The notes under the pieces were generated by a model. It saw only the letters and a list, made by a program, of their open reading frames with translations, searched no databases and was not told where the DNA came from. Shown here in pieces: positions 22,275 through 34,914 of a stretch of DNA of 64,000 nucleotides. This DNA comes from Maricaulis sp. GTDB taxonomy: Bacteria; Pseudomonadota; Alphaproteobacteria; Caulobacterales; Maricaulaceae. The stretch lies in contig NZ_JAEPOL010000001.1 in assembly GCF_017642925.1 (NCBI RefSeq), positions 1 through 64,000 of the forward strand, read 5' to 3'. The translations under genes and the position numbers were made by a program. Numbering within the stretch: position 1 is the stretch's first letter; every line of letters starts with the position of its first letter.

Positions 22275-22363
22275 GCCCGCAAACTGGCCGGGTTTGGGTG
22301 AAAAGCATAGTGCGAAGCGGCAGCGTGCTTGATAACCGCCCGGCAATCCGCCACCACTCCTGC

Positions 22364-23107
22364 ATGACAGACGAGATCGATATCGAGCGCTTTGCGCGCC
22401 ACATCGTATTGCGCGAGATCGGTGGGCCGGGCCAGCAGGCCCTGGCACGTGCCCATATTGCGATGATCGGCGCAGGCGGTCTGGGCGCGCCGGCAGCGCT
22501 CTATCTCGCAGCCGCAGGCATCGGCCGCATCACGCTGATCGATCCGGACGCGGTGAGCCTGGACAATCTGCAGCGGCAGATCCTGTTCCGCACGGCGGAT
22601 GTCGGGCGCGCCAAGGTCGCGACGGGTGCGCAGGTCCTGACCGCGCTCAATCCCGGCACGACGGTCGACGCGGTCGGACAGGCCATAGACGGCAATAATG
22701 CCGAACGCCTGCTGGCAGGTGCCGATCTGATCCTGGACGGCTGTGACAATTTCGAGACGCGGTTCGCGGTCAATGCCGTCAGCCGCAGGCTGGGCATTCC
22801 GCTAGTCTCGGGCGCGGTCGGGCGGTGGGACGGGCAGGTTTCGCTGTTCAACGCCTCTCCGGACGCACCCTGCTATCGCTGCTGGGTGCCGGAAATTCCG
22901 CCAGACGCCGAGACCTGTGCTCGCGTGGGCATTGTCGGAGCGCTGGTCGGGGTGGTCGGCTCGATGATGGCATTGGACGCCATCAAACATGTCTGCAAAG
23001 CCGGCGAGACCCTGGACGGGCGCATCTGGCTGTTTGACGGGCTGTCGATGGAGAGCCGGACGGTGAAGCTGCCGCGCGATCCCGACTGTCCGGTGTGCGG
23101 CCGCTAG
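22364..23107 (+). CDS. ThiF/MoeB/HesA family E1-like adenylyltransferase
   Basis: 247 residues of the E1-like superfamily that adenylates the C-terminal Gly-Gly of a ubiquitin-like sulfur carrier (MoaD or ThiS). Dinucleotide-binding GAGGLGAPAALYLAAAG is at 37-53. The acidic LIDPDAVSLDNLQRQ loop, the DGCDNF motif and the likely active cysteine in DAETCARVG follow. The zinc pairs are CYRC and CPVC. It is either MoeB or ThiF; no neighbouring mo- or thi-genes decide which. It starts at 22364, divergent from the helicase. Confidence 0.88.
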   Translation: MTDEIDIERFARHIVLREIGGPGQQALARAHIAMIGAGGLGAPAALYLAAAGIGRITLIDPDAVSLDNLQRQILFRTADVGRAKVATGAQVLTALNPGTTVDAVGQAIDGNNAERLLAGADLILDGCDNFETRFAVNAVSRRLGIPLVSGAVGRWDGQVSLFNASPDAPCYRCWVPEIPPDAETCARVGIVGALVGVVGSMMALDAIKHVCKAGETLDGRIWLFDGLSMESRTVKLPRDPDCPVCGR

Positions 23108-23313
23108 AGGCGATCCGCGGTCCGGTTCTCGCACCGGCGCGCCCGGGCTAGCAGAAAGCCGCCGGCGATCGTCGCGGGCAGGAGGGTGAATATCTGCGAC
23201 AGCGCAAGATTGCCGCTCAGTGCGCCGACAGCGATCCAGGCCAGCAGGCCGAAGAGGATGATGCCGACCCCCGCAAGCCGGATATGCCCGGCGTCCCACG
23301 CGCTCAAATCCAT
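23104..23313 (-). CDS. Small two-helix membrane protein
   Basis: 69 residues with hydrophobic segments at about 13-33 and 38-56, followed by a short basic tail. A strong ribosome-binding site (gagggtgg) precedes the ATG. Its last four bases overlap the 3' end of the ThiF/MoeB-like gene in convergent orientation. It directly follows another two-helix mini-protein gene, so the pair probably forms a unit. No family was recognised and no function is assigned. Confidence 0.6.
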   Translation of the reverse strand: MDLSAWDAGHIRLAGVGIILFGLLAWIAVGALSGNLALSQIFTLLPATIAGGFLLARARRCENRTADRL

Positions 23314-23326
23314 TCCACCCTCACCG

Positions 23327-23545
23327 TCATCGCCTCGCCGTCAATTGCAGGCCGAGCCCGATGGCAATGCCGGGAAGGAGGCCGAAGGTGAGCCCCAGCA
23401 ACATGTTGGAGGTCACCAGGCCGATGATCAGCCAGAGTAGCAGGCCGATACCCAGCCCCGCAGCAAATCCCAGGGGGCGTCCCAGGCGGGATCCGAGCGG
23501 GGCTGGGCCATGCGACCCGGAAGGGGGTGTTTCCGGTTTTGCCAT
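23327..23545 (-). CDS. Small glycine-rich two-helix membrane protein
   Basis: 72 residues with a Pro/Gly-rich polar N-terminus and two adjacent hydrophobic segments (about 26-46 and 48-68) rich in Gly and Leu, ending in a basic tail. No clear ribosome-binding site precedes the ATG at 23545. It is 13 bases upstream of the next mini-membrane gene and the two may be co-expressed. Not recognised as a named family; function unknown. Confidence 0.5.
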   Translation of the reverse strand: MAKPETPPSGSHGPAPLGSRLGRPLGFAAGLGIGLLLWLIIGLVTSNMLLGLTFGLLPGIAIGLGLQLTARR

Positions 23546-23616
23546 AACACACCATTTAGCGCGTCAAGGCTGACCGGAAACTGGTCACAGGTTTAAATCT
23601 TGGTCACGATCCGGGT

Positions 23617-24540
23617 CTACTCGTAGGCAAAATCATTGCCCACGGCATCATTGTAGAGCGTTTGCACCATGCGGTCGGTGGTGATGAAACGCCAGTTCCA
23701 GTCATCGTGCAGGTCCGCCAGCGGCTCGGCCGCTCTTACGGCTTCCAGATCGGCACCGCCCTCGACGAGGGTGCGTACCCTGAACGCCGCTTCGCGCAGC
23801 ATGTCGATCGAGGCCTGCAGGTCGGCGCGGGTCGAGAGCGGCCCATGGCCCGGAATGATGCGCGTCTCTTCACCGGCGATCTCCATCCCGCGTTCCATGG
23901 CCGCGATATAGCCGTCGACCGTGCCACCGGCCGACAGGTCGATGAAGGGGAAGAGGCCGGAGAACATCACATCGCCCATGTGCAGCACGTCCGCCTCGCG
24001 GAAATAGACCAGCGCATCGCCATCGGTATGGGCGGTGGGCACGTGCGTGACTTCGACCGTCTGCCCGTTCATGTGGAAGGTCAGGTCCTCGCCGAAGGTG
24101 ATGATCGGCAAGGTGGCCGGGCTCTGCGCCCATTCATCGTCGGCATCGGCCAGGCGGCGGCGGATATTGTGGTGCGCCGCAATGGTCGAGCCCAGTTCGG
24201 CAAAATGCGCGTTGCCTCCGGTATGATCGCCATGCCAGTGCGTATTGACGATAAAGCGCGGTGCATTCGTGCCGGTGACCGCCACAACAGCGCCCTCGAT
24301 CACGGACGTTGTGTTCGGCAGCTGGTCGTCGACCATCACCACGCCGTCATCGCCCGCGAGCACGGCGAGATTGCCGGCGATCCCCGTCGACATCATGAAA
24401 ATACCGTCGCCCATATCGGTCGTCTCGACTTGGATGTCCTCGCTTTGGCGCATCCTCACGCTGGCTTCGGCCGCACGCGGCACGACGCTTCCTGCCGCCA
24501 GAAGCGCGGCAACACTTGTTATCGCAAGACGAAAGCTCAT
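23617..24540 (-). CDS. Exported metallo-beta-lactamase-fold hydrolase
   Basis: 307 residues with a signal peptide (MSFRLAITSV then an alanine-rich core to about 25). Zinc ligands HWHGDH at 101-106, AHTDGD, GDVMFSG and the final histidine in IPGHGP complete the MBL set. The arrangement resembles the quinoprotein-relay-system and other periplasmic MBL hydrolases of unknown substrate rather than confirmed antibiotic resistance enzymes. A very good ribosome-binding site (gggaggg) fixes the start at 24540. It is divergent from the SH3 gene. Confidence 0.85.
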   Translation of the reverse strand: MSFRLAITSVAALLAAGSVVPRAAEASVRMRQSEDIQVETTDMGDGIFMMSTGIAGNLAVLAGDDGVVMVDDQLPNTTSVIEGAVVAVTGTNAPRFIVNTHWHGDHTGGNAHFAELGSTIAAHHNIRRRLADADDEWAQSPATLPIITFGEDLTFHMNGQTVEVTHVPTAHTDGDALVYFREADVLHMGDVMFSGLFPFIDLSAGGTVDGYIAAMERGMEIAGEETRIIPGHGPLSTRADLQASIDMLREAAFRVRTLVEGGADLEAVRAAEPLADLHDDWNWRFITTDRMVQTLYNDAVGNDFAYE

Positions 24541-24722
24541 CCTGTCCCTCCCTGGATCGGTGCAGCCAGCCGGCTGCCTTCCCGAAGATATAGGAAAGCG
24601 CGCTGCGATTTCACCTTTGCCGGTTTTGCACGGCGGGTTCATGCTGGGTGCGCGTTGGGACGCACCGCTTTTACGGCCTGTTCACCGAAGCCGGGCACAG
24701 GCTTGGCGGAAGGAGTCCGTTC

Positions 24723-25301
24723 ATGCGCCGCTCGATCATGCTTGCCCTCGCCCTTTCGGCCGCCGCCCTGGCGTCCGCTTCTGCCGTCGCGCAGGACGAC
24801 AGCGATCGCGCCGACACGCCGTCAGGCCAGCAGGTCCCGCGCTTTGTCAGCCTGAAAGTGGATGTCGCCAACGGCCGCTCCGGACCGTCCCGCTCCCACC
24901 CCATCGCCTGGCGCTATGTGCGGGCGGGTCTGCCGATGGAAGTGATCGCGGAAACCCCCGACTGGCGCCGCGTGCGCGACCCCGATGGCGAAGTTACCTG
25001 GATGCACCGGTCAATCCTGTCCGGCCGCCGTTCGGTCTGGACGCTTGACGAAACACCTTTGCACGCACGCGACAACGCGGACTCCCCGGTCGAGGCGATT
25101 GCCGAGCCGGGCGTCGTTTTGTCGCTCGAACGCTGCCGCACCGGCTGGTGCCGTGTCGAGGCACAGGGTTATCGAGGCTGGGCAAGGACGGACACGCTGT
25201 GGGGCGTGTATCCGGAGGAAAGAACGGATGCCGAGACGCAGACGGGTGACGGCAGCGCCGTCTTGAGCACCACCCGCCCGCGTGATACCGCTCTGCCCTG
25301 A
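24723..25301 (+). CDS. Exported SH3-like domain protein
   Basis: 192 residues with a signal peptide ending around ASAVAQ (residue 24). Two bacterial SH3-like repeats follow, one from [16 protein letters not shown] to [13 protein letters not shown] and one from [15 protein letters not shown] to [13 protein letters not shown]. Both show the W-x-x-V and G-W-x-R/H pattern of the SH3_4 family. Such proteins are periplasmic and may bind peptidoglycan or act in envelope processes. The ATG at 24723 follows ggaaggag. Poorly conserved C-terminal tail. Confidence 0.82.
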   Translation: MRRSIMLALALSAAALASASAVAQDDSDRADTPSGQQVPRFVSLKVDVANGRSGPSRSHPIAWRYVRAGLPMEVIAETPDWRRVRDPDGEVTWMHRSILSGRRSVWTLDETPLHARDNADSPVEAIAEPGVVLSLERCRTGWCRVEAQGYRGWARTDTLWGVYPEERTDAETQTGDGSAVLSTTRPRDTALP

Positions 25302-25389
25302 CCCACCCGGCCGGCCTTCGGACCGGGTCCCAGTGACCAGCCCGGCGGCCACCTTCTTCCGGTCGTACGCGGCGCAACCGATCGGCTAC

Positions 25390-25923
25390 ATGACTGAACG
25401 CCAAAGCTCTTTCAGCTACGAAGATCTGATTGAATCCAGCGAAGGCCGGATGTGGGGCCCCGAGAACGCCCAGCTTCCCGCACCGCCCATGCTGATGATG
25501 GACCGCATCGTCCATATCGACGAAGACGGCGGCGAATACGGCAAGGGGCATATCGTCGCGGAACTGGATATCAATCCCGATCTCTGGTTCTTCGATTGCC
25601 ACTTCAAGGGCGACCCCGTCATGCCCGGCTGCCTGGGCCTCGACGCCATGTGGCAGCTGGTCGGCTTCTTCCTGTGCTGGAAGGGCAATCCGGGCAAGGG
25701 CCGGGCGCTCGGCGTCGGCGAAGTGAAGTTCAAGGGCGAGATCAAGCCGGAGACCAAGCAGGTCCGCTACATCATCGACCTGAAGCGCGTCATCCAGCGC
25801 CGCCTGATCATGGCCATCGGCGACGGACGTGTCGAAGCCGACGGCAAGACCATATATACAGCGAAAGATCTGCGCGTGGGCCTGTTCAAGCCCGGCGAAA
25901 TGGCCTCACCCCAGGAGACCTGA
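25390..25923 (+). CDS. fabA: 3-hydroxydecanoyl-ACP dehydratase/isomerase
   Basis: Hot-dog-fold enzyme that dehydrates 3-hydroxydecanoyl-ACP and isomerises trans-2- to cis-3-decenoyl-ACP, the branch point to unsaturated fatty acids. 177 residues; the catalytic pair is His71 (in [14 protein letters not shown]) and Asp85 (in CLGLDAMWQ), as in E. coli. First gene of fabA-fabB-fabI. One base separates its stop from the fabB ATG, so translation is coupled. The start at 25390 fits the family; more upstream codons are unlikely. Confidence 0.97.
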   Translation: MTERQSSFSYEDLIESSEGRMWGPENAQLPAPPMLMMDRIVHIDEDGGEYGKGHIVAELDINPDLWFFDCHFKGDPVMPGCLGLDAMWQLVGFFLCWKGNPGKGRALGVGEVKFKGEIKPETKQVRYIIDLKRVIQRRLIMAIGDGRVEADGKTIYTAKDLRVGLFKPGEMASPQET

Positions 25924-25924
25924 C

Positions 25925-27139
25925 ATGCGTCGCGTCGTTATCACCGGACTCGGTGTGATTTCTCCCATCGGCAATAATGCTGCGGAAGTCACGCAATCCC
26001 TCAGGGATGGCAAGAGCGGCATCGGCCGCATGGACGACTTCGTCAAATACAATTTCAAATGCCATGTCGGCGGCAAGCCGTCGGTCGATCCGGCCGAACA
26101 TGTCGACAAGCGCGTCTACCGCTTCATGTCGGAAGGCGCCGGCTGGAACTATATGGCGATGGAACAGGCCATCGCCGAAGCCGGCCTGGAAGAGAGCGAC
26201 ATCTCCAATCCGCGCACCGGCATCATCATGGGTTCGGGCGGTCCGTCTGCCGGCACTATCGTCAATGCGGCCGACATCACCCGCGACAAGGGCCCGCGCC
26301 GCGTCGGCCCGTTTGCCGTCCCCAAGGCGATGAGCTCGACGGCTTCGGCCACGCTGGCCACGCCGTTCAAGATCCTCGGCGTGAACTACTCGATCACCTC
26401 GGCCTGCACGACGTCCCTGCACTGCATCGGCGCGGCTGCCGAGCAGATCCAGTGGAACAAGCAGGACGTGATGTTCGCCGGTGGCTGCGAGGAAATCCAC
26501 TGGGCGCTGTCGAACCTGTTCGACGCCATGGGTGCCCTGTCGACCAAGTATAACGAGACCCCGGAACTCGCCTCGCGCGCCTTCGACAAGGACCGCGACG
26601 GTTTCGTCGGCGGTGCCGGCGCCGGTGTCGTCGTGCTGGAAGAGTATGAGCGCGCGAAAAAGCGCGGTGCGCCGATCCTGGCGGAAATCACCGGCTATGG
26701 CGCCACCTCCGACGGTTACGACATGGTCGCCCCGTCCGGCGAAGGCGCTGTGCGCGCCATGAAGCTGGCGATGGAGACGGCCGGTTCGGATATCGACTAT
26801 CTCAACCCGCACGCCACCTCGACCCCGGTGGGCGATATCGCCGAGATGACCGCGGTGAAGGAGACGTTCGGCGACAGCGCGCCGATGATCTCGGCCACCA
26901 AGTCGATGACCGGCCACTCGCTGGGCGCTGCCGGCGTTCACGAGGCGGTCTATACGCTTTTGATGATGAAGCACGGCTTCGTCGCGCCCTCGATCAATGT
27001 CTTCGACATGGATCCGGACATCGCGGCGCTGAACCTGCCGATCGTCACCGAAACCCGCGATGCCGATATCAAGACCGCCATGTCGAACTCCTTCGGCTTC
27101 GGCGGCACCAACGGCACCGTGGTGTTCAAGAAAATCTAA
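25925..27139 (+). CDS. fabB: Beta-ketoacyl-ACP synthase I
   Basis: Condensing enzyme that elongates the cis-3-decenoyl product of FabA. 404 residues; the nucleophile is Cys161 in [12 protein letters not shown], with His in [11 protein letters not shown] and His in [11 protein letters not shown] completing the Cys-His-His triad. The C-terminal [12 protein letters not shown] loop is conserved. Adjacent fabA identifies it as FabB rather than FabF. Second gene of the operon. Confidence 0.97.
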   Translation: MRRVVITGLGVISPIGNNAAEVTQSLRDGKSGIGRMDDFVKYNFKCHVGGKPSVDPAEHVDKRVYRFMSEGAGWNYMAMEQAIAEAGLEESDISNPRTGIIMGSGGPSAGTIVNAADITRDKGPRRVGPFAVPKAMSSTASATLATPFKILGVNYSITSACTTSLHCIGAAAEQIQWNKQDVMFAGGCEEIHWALSNLFDAMGALSTKYNETPELASRAFDKDRDGFVGGAGAGVVVLEEYERAKKRGAPILAEITGYGATSDGYDMVAPSGEGAVRAMKLAMETAGSDIDYLNPHATSTPVGDIAEMTAVKETFGDSAPMISATKSMTGHSLGAAGVHEAVYTLLMMKHGFVAPSINVFDMDPDIAALNLPIVTETRDADIKTAMSNSFGFGGTNGTVVFKKI

Positions 27140-27165
27140 GCCTCAAAGCGTTCGGGGAGAGCCTG

Positions 27166-27978
27166 ATGAGCGAGACCGTGTTTCCGGCCGGAGACCTGAT
27201 GAAAGGCAAGCGCGGGCTTGTCATGGGCGTGGCCAACAAGAACTCCATCGCCTGGGGCATTGCCCAGCAGCTGGCAGCCCAGGGCGCGGAACTGGCCTTC
27301 TCCTATCAGGACGATGCGCTGGAACGGCGTGTGCGTCCGCTGGTGGAAAGCCTGGGCGAGCCCTTCATGATCAAGGCCGACGTCACCGACGACGCCTCGA
27401 TGGATGCCTGCTTCAAGCAGCTGGAAGACAAGTGGGGCACGATCGACTTCCTCGTCCACGCCATTGCCTTTGCCGGCAAGGACGAGCTGGTCGGTTCCTT
27501 CACCGAGAATACCACGCGTGAAGGCTGGCGCCGGGCCATGGAAATCTCGGCCTTCTCCTTCGTCGACGCCGGCAAGCGCGCCAGCCATCTGATGCCGAAT
27601 GGCGGATCGATGGTGACGCTGACCTATCTCGGCTCCGAGCGCGTCGTGCCGTCCTACAATGTCATGGGCGTCGCCAAGGCCGCGCTGGAAGCCTCCACGC
27701 GCTACATGGCCCGCGATCTGGGTCCGAGCGGCATCCGCGTCAACGCGCTGTCGGCCGGCCCGATGCGCACCCTGGCCATGGCCGGTATCTCCGGCGGCAA
27801 GGCGCTGATGAAGACCGGCCGTGAATGGTCGATGATGAAAGAGGATACCAAGATGGAAGGCGTGGCCGGTGCCGCGCTCTACCTGCTGTCCGATCTCGGC
27901 TTCTCCTGCACCGGCGAAACCCTGCACGTCGACGCCGGCTTCCACGCCGTCGCGGTGCCGGACATCGCGGACGAGTAG
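27166..27978 (+). CDS. fabI: Enoyl-ACP reductase (NADH)
   Basis: Short-chain dehydrogenase-type reductase completing each elongation cycle. 270 residues; the FabI-specific NAD-binding start GLVMGVANKNSIAWGIA is present. The catalytic Tyr154, Tyr164 and Lys171 (in TYLGSERVVPSYNVMGVAK) fit the Y-x6-K spacing. The C-terminal half shows LYLLSDLGFSCTGETLHVDAG. Third gene of the fabA-fabB-fabI unit, followed by an intrinsic terminator. The triclosan-sensitive class by sequence type. Confidence 0.96.
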   Translation: MSETVFPAGDLMKGKRGLVMGVANKNSIAWGIAQQLAAQGAELAFSYQDDALERRVRPLVESLGEPFMIKADVTDDASMDACFKQLEDKWGTIDFLVHAIAFAGKDELVGSFTENTTREGWRRAMEISAFSFVDAGKRASHLMPNGGSMVTLTYLGSERVVPSYNVMGVAKAALEASTRYMARDLGPSGIRVNALSAGPMRTLAMAGISGGKALMKTGREWSMMKEDTKMEGVAGAALYLLSDLGFSCTGETLHVDAGFHAVAVPDIADE

Positions 27979-28001
27979 TCCGCCTCCGCCAGACTATCCG
28001 G

Positions 28002-28036
28002 AAAACCCGCAATGCCCGGTGCGTCGCGGGTTTTTC
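28002..28036 (+). terminator. Rho-independent terminator of fabA-fabB-fabI
   Basis: The stem aaaacccgc (28002-28010) pairs with gcgggtttt (28026-28034). A 15-base loop separates them and the run of T continues to 28035, then cttt. It lies 24 bases after the fabI stop. Confidence 0.75.
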
Positions 28037-28170
28037 TTTGCCGGGCTTTCCTTCACCCCCTATCTGCGCAAGTCTGAGGGCAAGCCACGACGGAGCGCGT
28101 TATCGCCCTGTTTTCCGGCCTGAGCGGCTCGCCCGGTCCGAAATCGGCCTGGAACCGCATTACTGCGCAC

Positions 28171-29681
28171 ATGAAACCGCCCGTCTTTTTCGGCGCGGCA
28201 GGGCTGGTGATCGGCTTTGTGGTCTTTGGCGCCGGCTTCACCGACACGGCCGCGTCGGCCTTCGAGGCCGCACAGGCGTGGACCACGCGAACGTTCGGCT
28301 GGTGGTACATGCTGGCCGCCACGGGCCTCTTGGTGCTGAGCGTCTTCCTGCTTTTCTCCCCGGCCCGCCATGTACGACTGGGCGGCAGGGACGCAACGCC
28401 CGACTTTTCCCGGCTCAGCTGGATGGCGATGCTGTTCGCCGCCGGCATGGGGACGGGTCTTGTCTTCTGGTCTGTCGCCGAGCCGCTGACGCACTACATG
28501 CAGGCCCGGCCCGGGCTGGAGTCCCGGACCCCGCAGGCCGCGGGCGAAGCGATGCGGCTGACCTTCTTTCACTGGGGCCTGAATGCCTGGGCCATCTACA
28601 TCGTACTGGGGCTGGCGATCGCCCTGCTCCACTTCAATCGCGGCCTGCCGCTTGCCCCGCGTAACATCCTGGAGCCCGTGTTCGGACGGGCCGTGATGAA
28701 GGGCTGGGCCGGTCACATCGTGGACATTCTGTGCACGGTCGGCACCCTGCTTGGCGTTTCCACCTCGCTTGGCCTCGGTGCCATGCAGATCAATACCGGG
28801 CTCGAGCGCTTCCTGGGCTGGCCGATCTCCACAACGGTCCAGAGCCTGCTGGTCGGCGTCATCACGCTGCTGGCAACGATCTCCGTGGTGGCGGGCCTGT
28901 CCAGCGGGATCCGGCGACTGAGCCGGGCAAACATGATCGCTGCGCTCGGCCTCATGGCCTTCGTATTTGCCGCCGGCCCGACGGGCCGCATCCTGGAAAG
29001 CCTCGTCACGTCGAGCGGTCTCTACATCCAGTCCCTGCCGCGCTCGACGCTTTTTGTCGACTTCGTGCGCGAGAATGATTGGCAGGCGGACTGGACGCTG
29101 TTCTACTGGGGCTGGTGGATATCCTGGGCGCCCTTCGTCGCCGTCTTCCTGGCGCGAATATCCCGCGGGCGTACGGTAGGCGAATTCATTGTGGGTGCGC
29201 TGATCGTGCCCAGTCTGGCGACCTTCGCCTGGCTGGCCGTTTTCGGCACGAGCGGTCTCGACCTCGCCCTGAGCGGCGATACAGAACTGGCCCGGCGTAT
29301 TGTCGAGGAACCGGCCATCGCGCTTCACGCCCTGCTGGAAACCCTGCCGCTCGCCCCCGTCAGCATGGCCCTCGCAACCGGCGTCATCCTGATCTTCTTC
29401 GTGACGAGTTCGGACTCGGGCTCCTTCGTGGACGATATGGTCACATCCGGTGGAGATCCGGACCCGCCGCGGGCCCAGCGTGTCTTCTGGGCTGTCAGCG
29501 AGGGGGCCGTCGCCATCACCCTGCTGCTGGCCGGAGGCCTGTCGGCCATCCGCAACGCATCGATCGCGCTCGGCCTGCCGATGTCCTGTATTCTGGTTCT
29601 GGCCGCGATCGCCCTGGTGCGGGCCCTCGGCCGTCAGGAAGGCGCCCGGCGGCCCCGTGCGGGGCCGCCGGATGCTTCATC

Positions 29682-29685
<4 letters not shown>
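28171..29685 (+). CDS. BCCT family transporter (betaine/choline/carnitine type)
   Basis: 504-residue secondary transporter with about twelve membrane helices. The conserved MLFAAGMGTGLVFWSVAEP segment in TM3 and the GWWISWAPFVAVFLARISRG segment in TM8 define the BCCT family. Substrates of the family are quaternary amines such as glycine betaine, choline or carnitine, often for osmoprotection; the exact substrate is unknown. The long regulatory C-terminal tail of osmosensing members is absent here. The start at 28171 lacks a clear ribosome-binding site. It ends 4 bases into the convergent S9 peptidase gene. Confidence 0.92.
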
Positions 29686-32135
<2,450 letters not shown>

Positions 32136-32221
32136 GACTATCTCCCCGTATCCCGATCGATGACGGGGAGAATAGGGCGAACACTCCGTCCGGTCGCTGA
32201 AAATTCCGTAATGTTCGAACT

Positions 32222-33412
32222 TCAGCGCACCGGAGCGGATCGCCATTTCAACCCCATCACGGGACGAAGCGGCGGAATGCGGCGCACGATCTCATAGCCC
32301 GCCACACAGCCGGCCGTCGTGACCCCGGCGAGGATTGCGAACTCGACCCAGACATTCAGACCCATCGGCGCGATCCAGTAGCCGGTGAGGACGGTGATCG
32401 TCTGGTGCAGGATATAATAGGGAAAGATCGCGTCGGTAAGATAGCGGCGCACGGGACCGTCGCCATTGAGATAGCGGCGGGCCAGACCGATCAGCGCCAG
32501 AATGGCCAGCCAAGCGTAGAGGATGCGGCCCAGACGGAAAATCCAGCTCAGCCAGGCCTGCCCCTCCCAGTCGGCGTCCGGACGCCCCAGCCCCCACCAG
32601 AGCGCGGCGGCGTAGATCGCGCAGTAGATCAGGGCCGGAACCAGGACCCGGTCAGCGGCGCGCCAGAAAACCTCATTCTTTGCAACGGCATAGCCGATCA
32701 GCAGGATGGTGAGGCGATGGGCGTGATTGGCCCAGTCCCAGTAGAGATTATGGGTCGTGGGGAAATGCGGTTCCAGGAAAATCCGGTAGGCCCAGAAGGG
32801 CAGGACGGGGATGAGGGCGAGCAGGATGAGACCCGTCACGGGACGGTTCAATACCTGCAACATACGGCCAACAAAGCCGTCGCATAAGGCCCTCATAAGC
32901 GGCACAAAGGGTGACAGTATGAGGCAATAGACGAAGAGATAGACGACGTACCAGAGATGGTTCCACGTCGGCACTTCTATACCACCGATTTCCCACCCGA
33001 GGATATATCGCGGCCAGAAGGCGAGAAGCCCCGCCTCGATCACGCCCGCCTGACGCAGCTGCGCCCAGGTCTGGGGCATGACGATGACGATCATGCCGAA
33101 CACGATCACGGGCAGGAGACGCCCCGTCCGGTCGAGCGCGAAACGGCCGGCGCCGAGCTTGTCGGAGAGATAGCGGATCGCCACGCCGGAAATGAAGAAG
33201 AGCAGGGCCAGCCGCCAGGGATTGAGCAGCAGCATGGCGTAGACGGGGCCGTCATTGGCCTGGGTGCTCTTCACATGCCAGTCCCAGGGCACGAAGAACA
33301 TGCCGACATGGTAGAGGATGAGCAGGCCGAAGGCGATGATCCGCAGCCAGTCGAGATCGTGGCGGCGGGGATGGACGGTCCCGGATGCGGCGGGATGGGA
33401 GAGCGGGGTCAT
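32222..33412 (-). CDS. Acyltransferase family 3 (OafA/OpgC-like) membrane protein
   Basis: 396 residues with about ten membrane helices. The family start RHDLDWLRIIAFGLLILYHVGMFF contains the catalytic-site histidine of acyltransferase-3 proteins. The C-terminal YYILHQTITVLTGYW motif also fits. These enzymes O-acylate envelope sugars or glucans. Divergent from a LytTR regulator across 173 bp, so that regulator may control it. Start at 33412 with aaagga upstream. Confidence 0.87.
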   Translation of the reverse strand: MTPLSHPAASGTVHPRRHDLDWLRIIAFGLLILYHVGMFFVPWDWHVKSTQANDGPVYAMLLLNPWRLALLFFISGVAIRYLSDKLGAGRFALDRTGRLLPVIVFGMIVIVMPQTWAQLRQAGVIEAGLLAFWPRYILGWEIGGIEVPTWNHLWYVVYLFVYCLILSPFVPLMRALCDGFVGRMLQVLNRPVTGLILLALIPVLPFWAYRIFLEPHFPTTHNLYWDWANHAHRLTILLIGYAVAKNEVFWRAADRVLVPALIYCAIYAAALWWGLGRPDADWEGQAWLSWIFRLGRILYAWLAILALIGLARRYLNGDGPVRRYLTDAIFPYYILHQTITVLTGYWIAPMGLNVWVEFAILAGVTTAGCVAGYEIVRRIPPLRPVMGLKWRSAPVR

Positions 33413-33585
33413 GGCGGTATCCTTTCGCCGCCAGACTGCATGTCCGCCGCAATCGCCCCAGCGGTGCGGGACGATATCCGGACCGGCGGGGTGAGCGACT
33501 GCAGCGCGGGGACGGGCGGCGGCGCTCCGGGACGAGCGGCGCGCCTGCCTCTTGCGCCGGGCGCGCACAGGGGCAAGAACACGGC

Positions 33586-34434
33586 ATGACCCGGACCGAA
33601 CGTCAGATCGAGGACGGCACCGACCGGCGCGTCGCGCTGTATGCGGGCCTGTTCACCTGTGCCATGACGCTGGGCCATCTGGCCGTCAATTCGGCGTCCC
33701 GGGTGACCGATTTCGAACGCATCGGCCGGGAGATGGCCCCCGCCTTTTCCTGGTTCATCGAGGCGACCAGCGTCGTCTACATCCTGCTGCTCTTCATCGG
33801 CCTGATCCTGCTGGAGCGGCGCTTTCCGCTGGCCTCGACCCGCTGGACTGTCGCCATCCCCGTCCATATCGCCGGCGTGCTGGTCTATGCGACGACCCAC
33901 ATCTTCGCGATGGCCTGGACCCGCGAGACCCTGACGCCCCTGCTGTTCGGCTTTGACTACCGCTTCTTCGAGGACCCGGTGCGCGAATTCGTCTACGAGC
34001 TGCGCAAGGACGTGCTGACCTATGCCTCGCATTTCCTCGTCCTGTCCGGCTTCCGGGCGATCGAGACGCACCGGATGGAGGCCATCGGCGCACGGGCGGA
34101 AGCCCGCCAGACGCATCGGCTGACGCTGAAATGCGGCGGCCGGATCATCCGGCTGGAAGCGGACCGGTTCGACAGCGCCCGCGCCGCCGGCAATTATGTC
34201 GAAGTGCACACGCCCGCCGGTGAACATCTGGCGCGGATCACCCTGTCTGAGCTGGAAAAACAGCTGACGGAAGCCGGCATCGACGCGGTGCGGGTGCACC
34301 GTTCCTGGCTGGTCAATCGCGCCCGGATCGCCGAGATCGCGCCGACCGGCGAAGGCGATGTCGCCATCACGCTGGAAAGCGGCGCCCGGATCCCCGGCAG
34401 CCGCCGTTATCGCGACAGGCTGGCCGCAGCCTGA
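33586..34434 (+). CDS. Membrane-bound LytTR-family DNA-binding regulator
   Basis: 282 residues. The N-terminal half has about four hydrophobic helices (around 17-35, 50-75, 86-105 and 140-158). The C-terminal LytTR domain (from about 180) reads LKCGGRIIRLEADRFDSARA, GNYVEVHTPAGEH, VRVHRSWLVNRARI and GSRRYRDRL. Direct membrane-to-DNA regulators of this type lack a receiver domain. It is divergent from the acyltransferase gene and overlaps the convergent small membrane protein gene by 28 bp. Ligand and targets are unknown. Confidence 0.88.
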   Translation: MTRTERQIEDGTDRRVALYAGLFTCAMTLGHLAVNSASRVTDFERIGREMAPAFSWFIEATSVVYILLLFIGLILLERRFPLASTRWTVAIPVHIAGVLVYATTHIFAMAWTRETLTPLLFGFDYRFFEDPVREFVYELRKDVLTYASHFLVLSGFRAIETHRMEAIGARAEARQTHRLTLKCGGRIIRLEADRFDSARAAGNYVEVHTPAGEHLARITLSELEKQLTEAGIDAVRVHRSWLVNRARIAEIAPTGEGDVAITLESGARIPGSRRYRDRLAAA

Positions 34435-34877
34435 GCCCGCGCCGCGGCGCGGAACAGGGCGGCCGCCCCCAGGAAAGCGCCGGCAAAGATCACGGTCACG
34501 CCGATCAGGCTCTGCGGCCAGGACGGCGAGCCACTGCCCATCCCGCCCAGCCAGGCGATGAGGCCGATCAGCACCTGCGCCCCCGCCATCAAGGCCAGGG
34601 TGAGCGCCATGCCGGCGGCCCGCAGGCGCGCGACGACGGCGCCGGCCAGGGCGATCAGCACGACGACGCCATACATCAGATTGGCCGCATTGCTTTGCGA
34701 ACCGATAATGCCGACAGCGCCATTGATCCAGATCAGCGCCAGGACGGACAGAAGCGCGAGGAAGGCCGCAGCCCGGTAGGCCAGCTGACCGCTGGCTTTC
34801 AGCGCGATGGCCGCGCCGAAGACAAAGCCCGCCAGCAGGGTCGCCGCGGCCGCATAATCTCCGAAACTCCAGTCCAT
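34407..34877 (-). CDS. Small polytopic membrane protein
   Basis: 156 residues with four or five hydrophobic segments, rich in Ala, Gly and Leu, no soluble domain and no recognised motif. A strong ribosome-binding site (gggaggg) precedes the ATG at 34877, supporting it as a gene. The last 28 bases overlap the LytTR gene in antisense. It is divergent from another small membrane protein gene. No function is assigned. Confidence 0.65.
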   Translation of the reverse strand: MDWSFGDYAAAATLLAGFVFGAAIALKASGQLAYRAAAFLALLSVLALIWINGAVGIIGSQSNAANLMYGVVVLIALAGAVVARLRAAGMALTLALMAGAQVLIGLIAWLGGMGSGSPSWPQSLIGVTVIFAGAFLGAAALFRAAARAQAAASLSR

Positions 34878-34914
34878 GTCCCGTCCCTCCCGTCCGGCTG
34901 AAAAGCCACGATAG

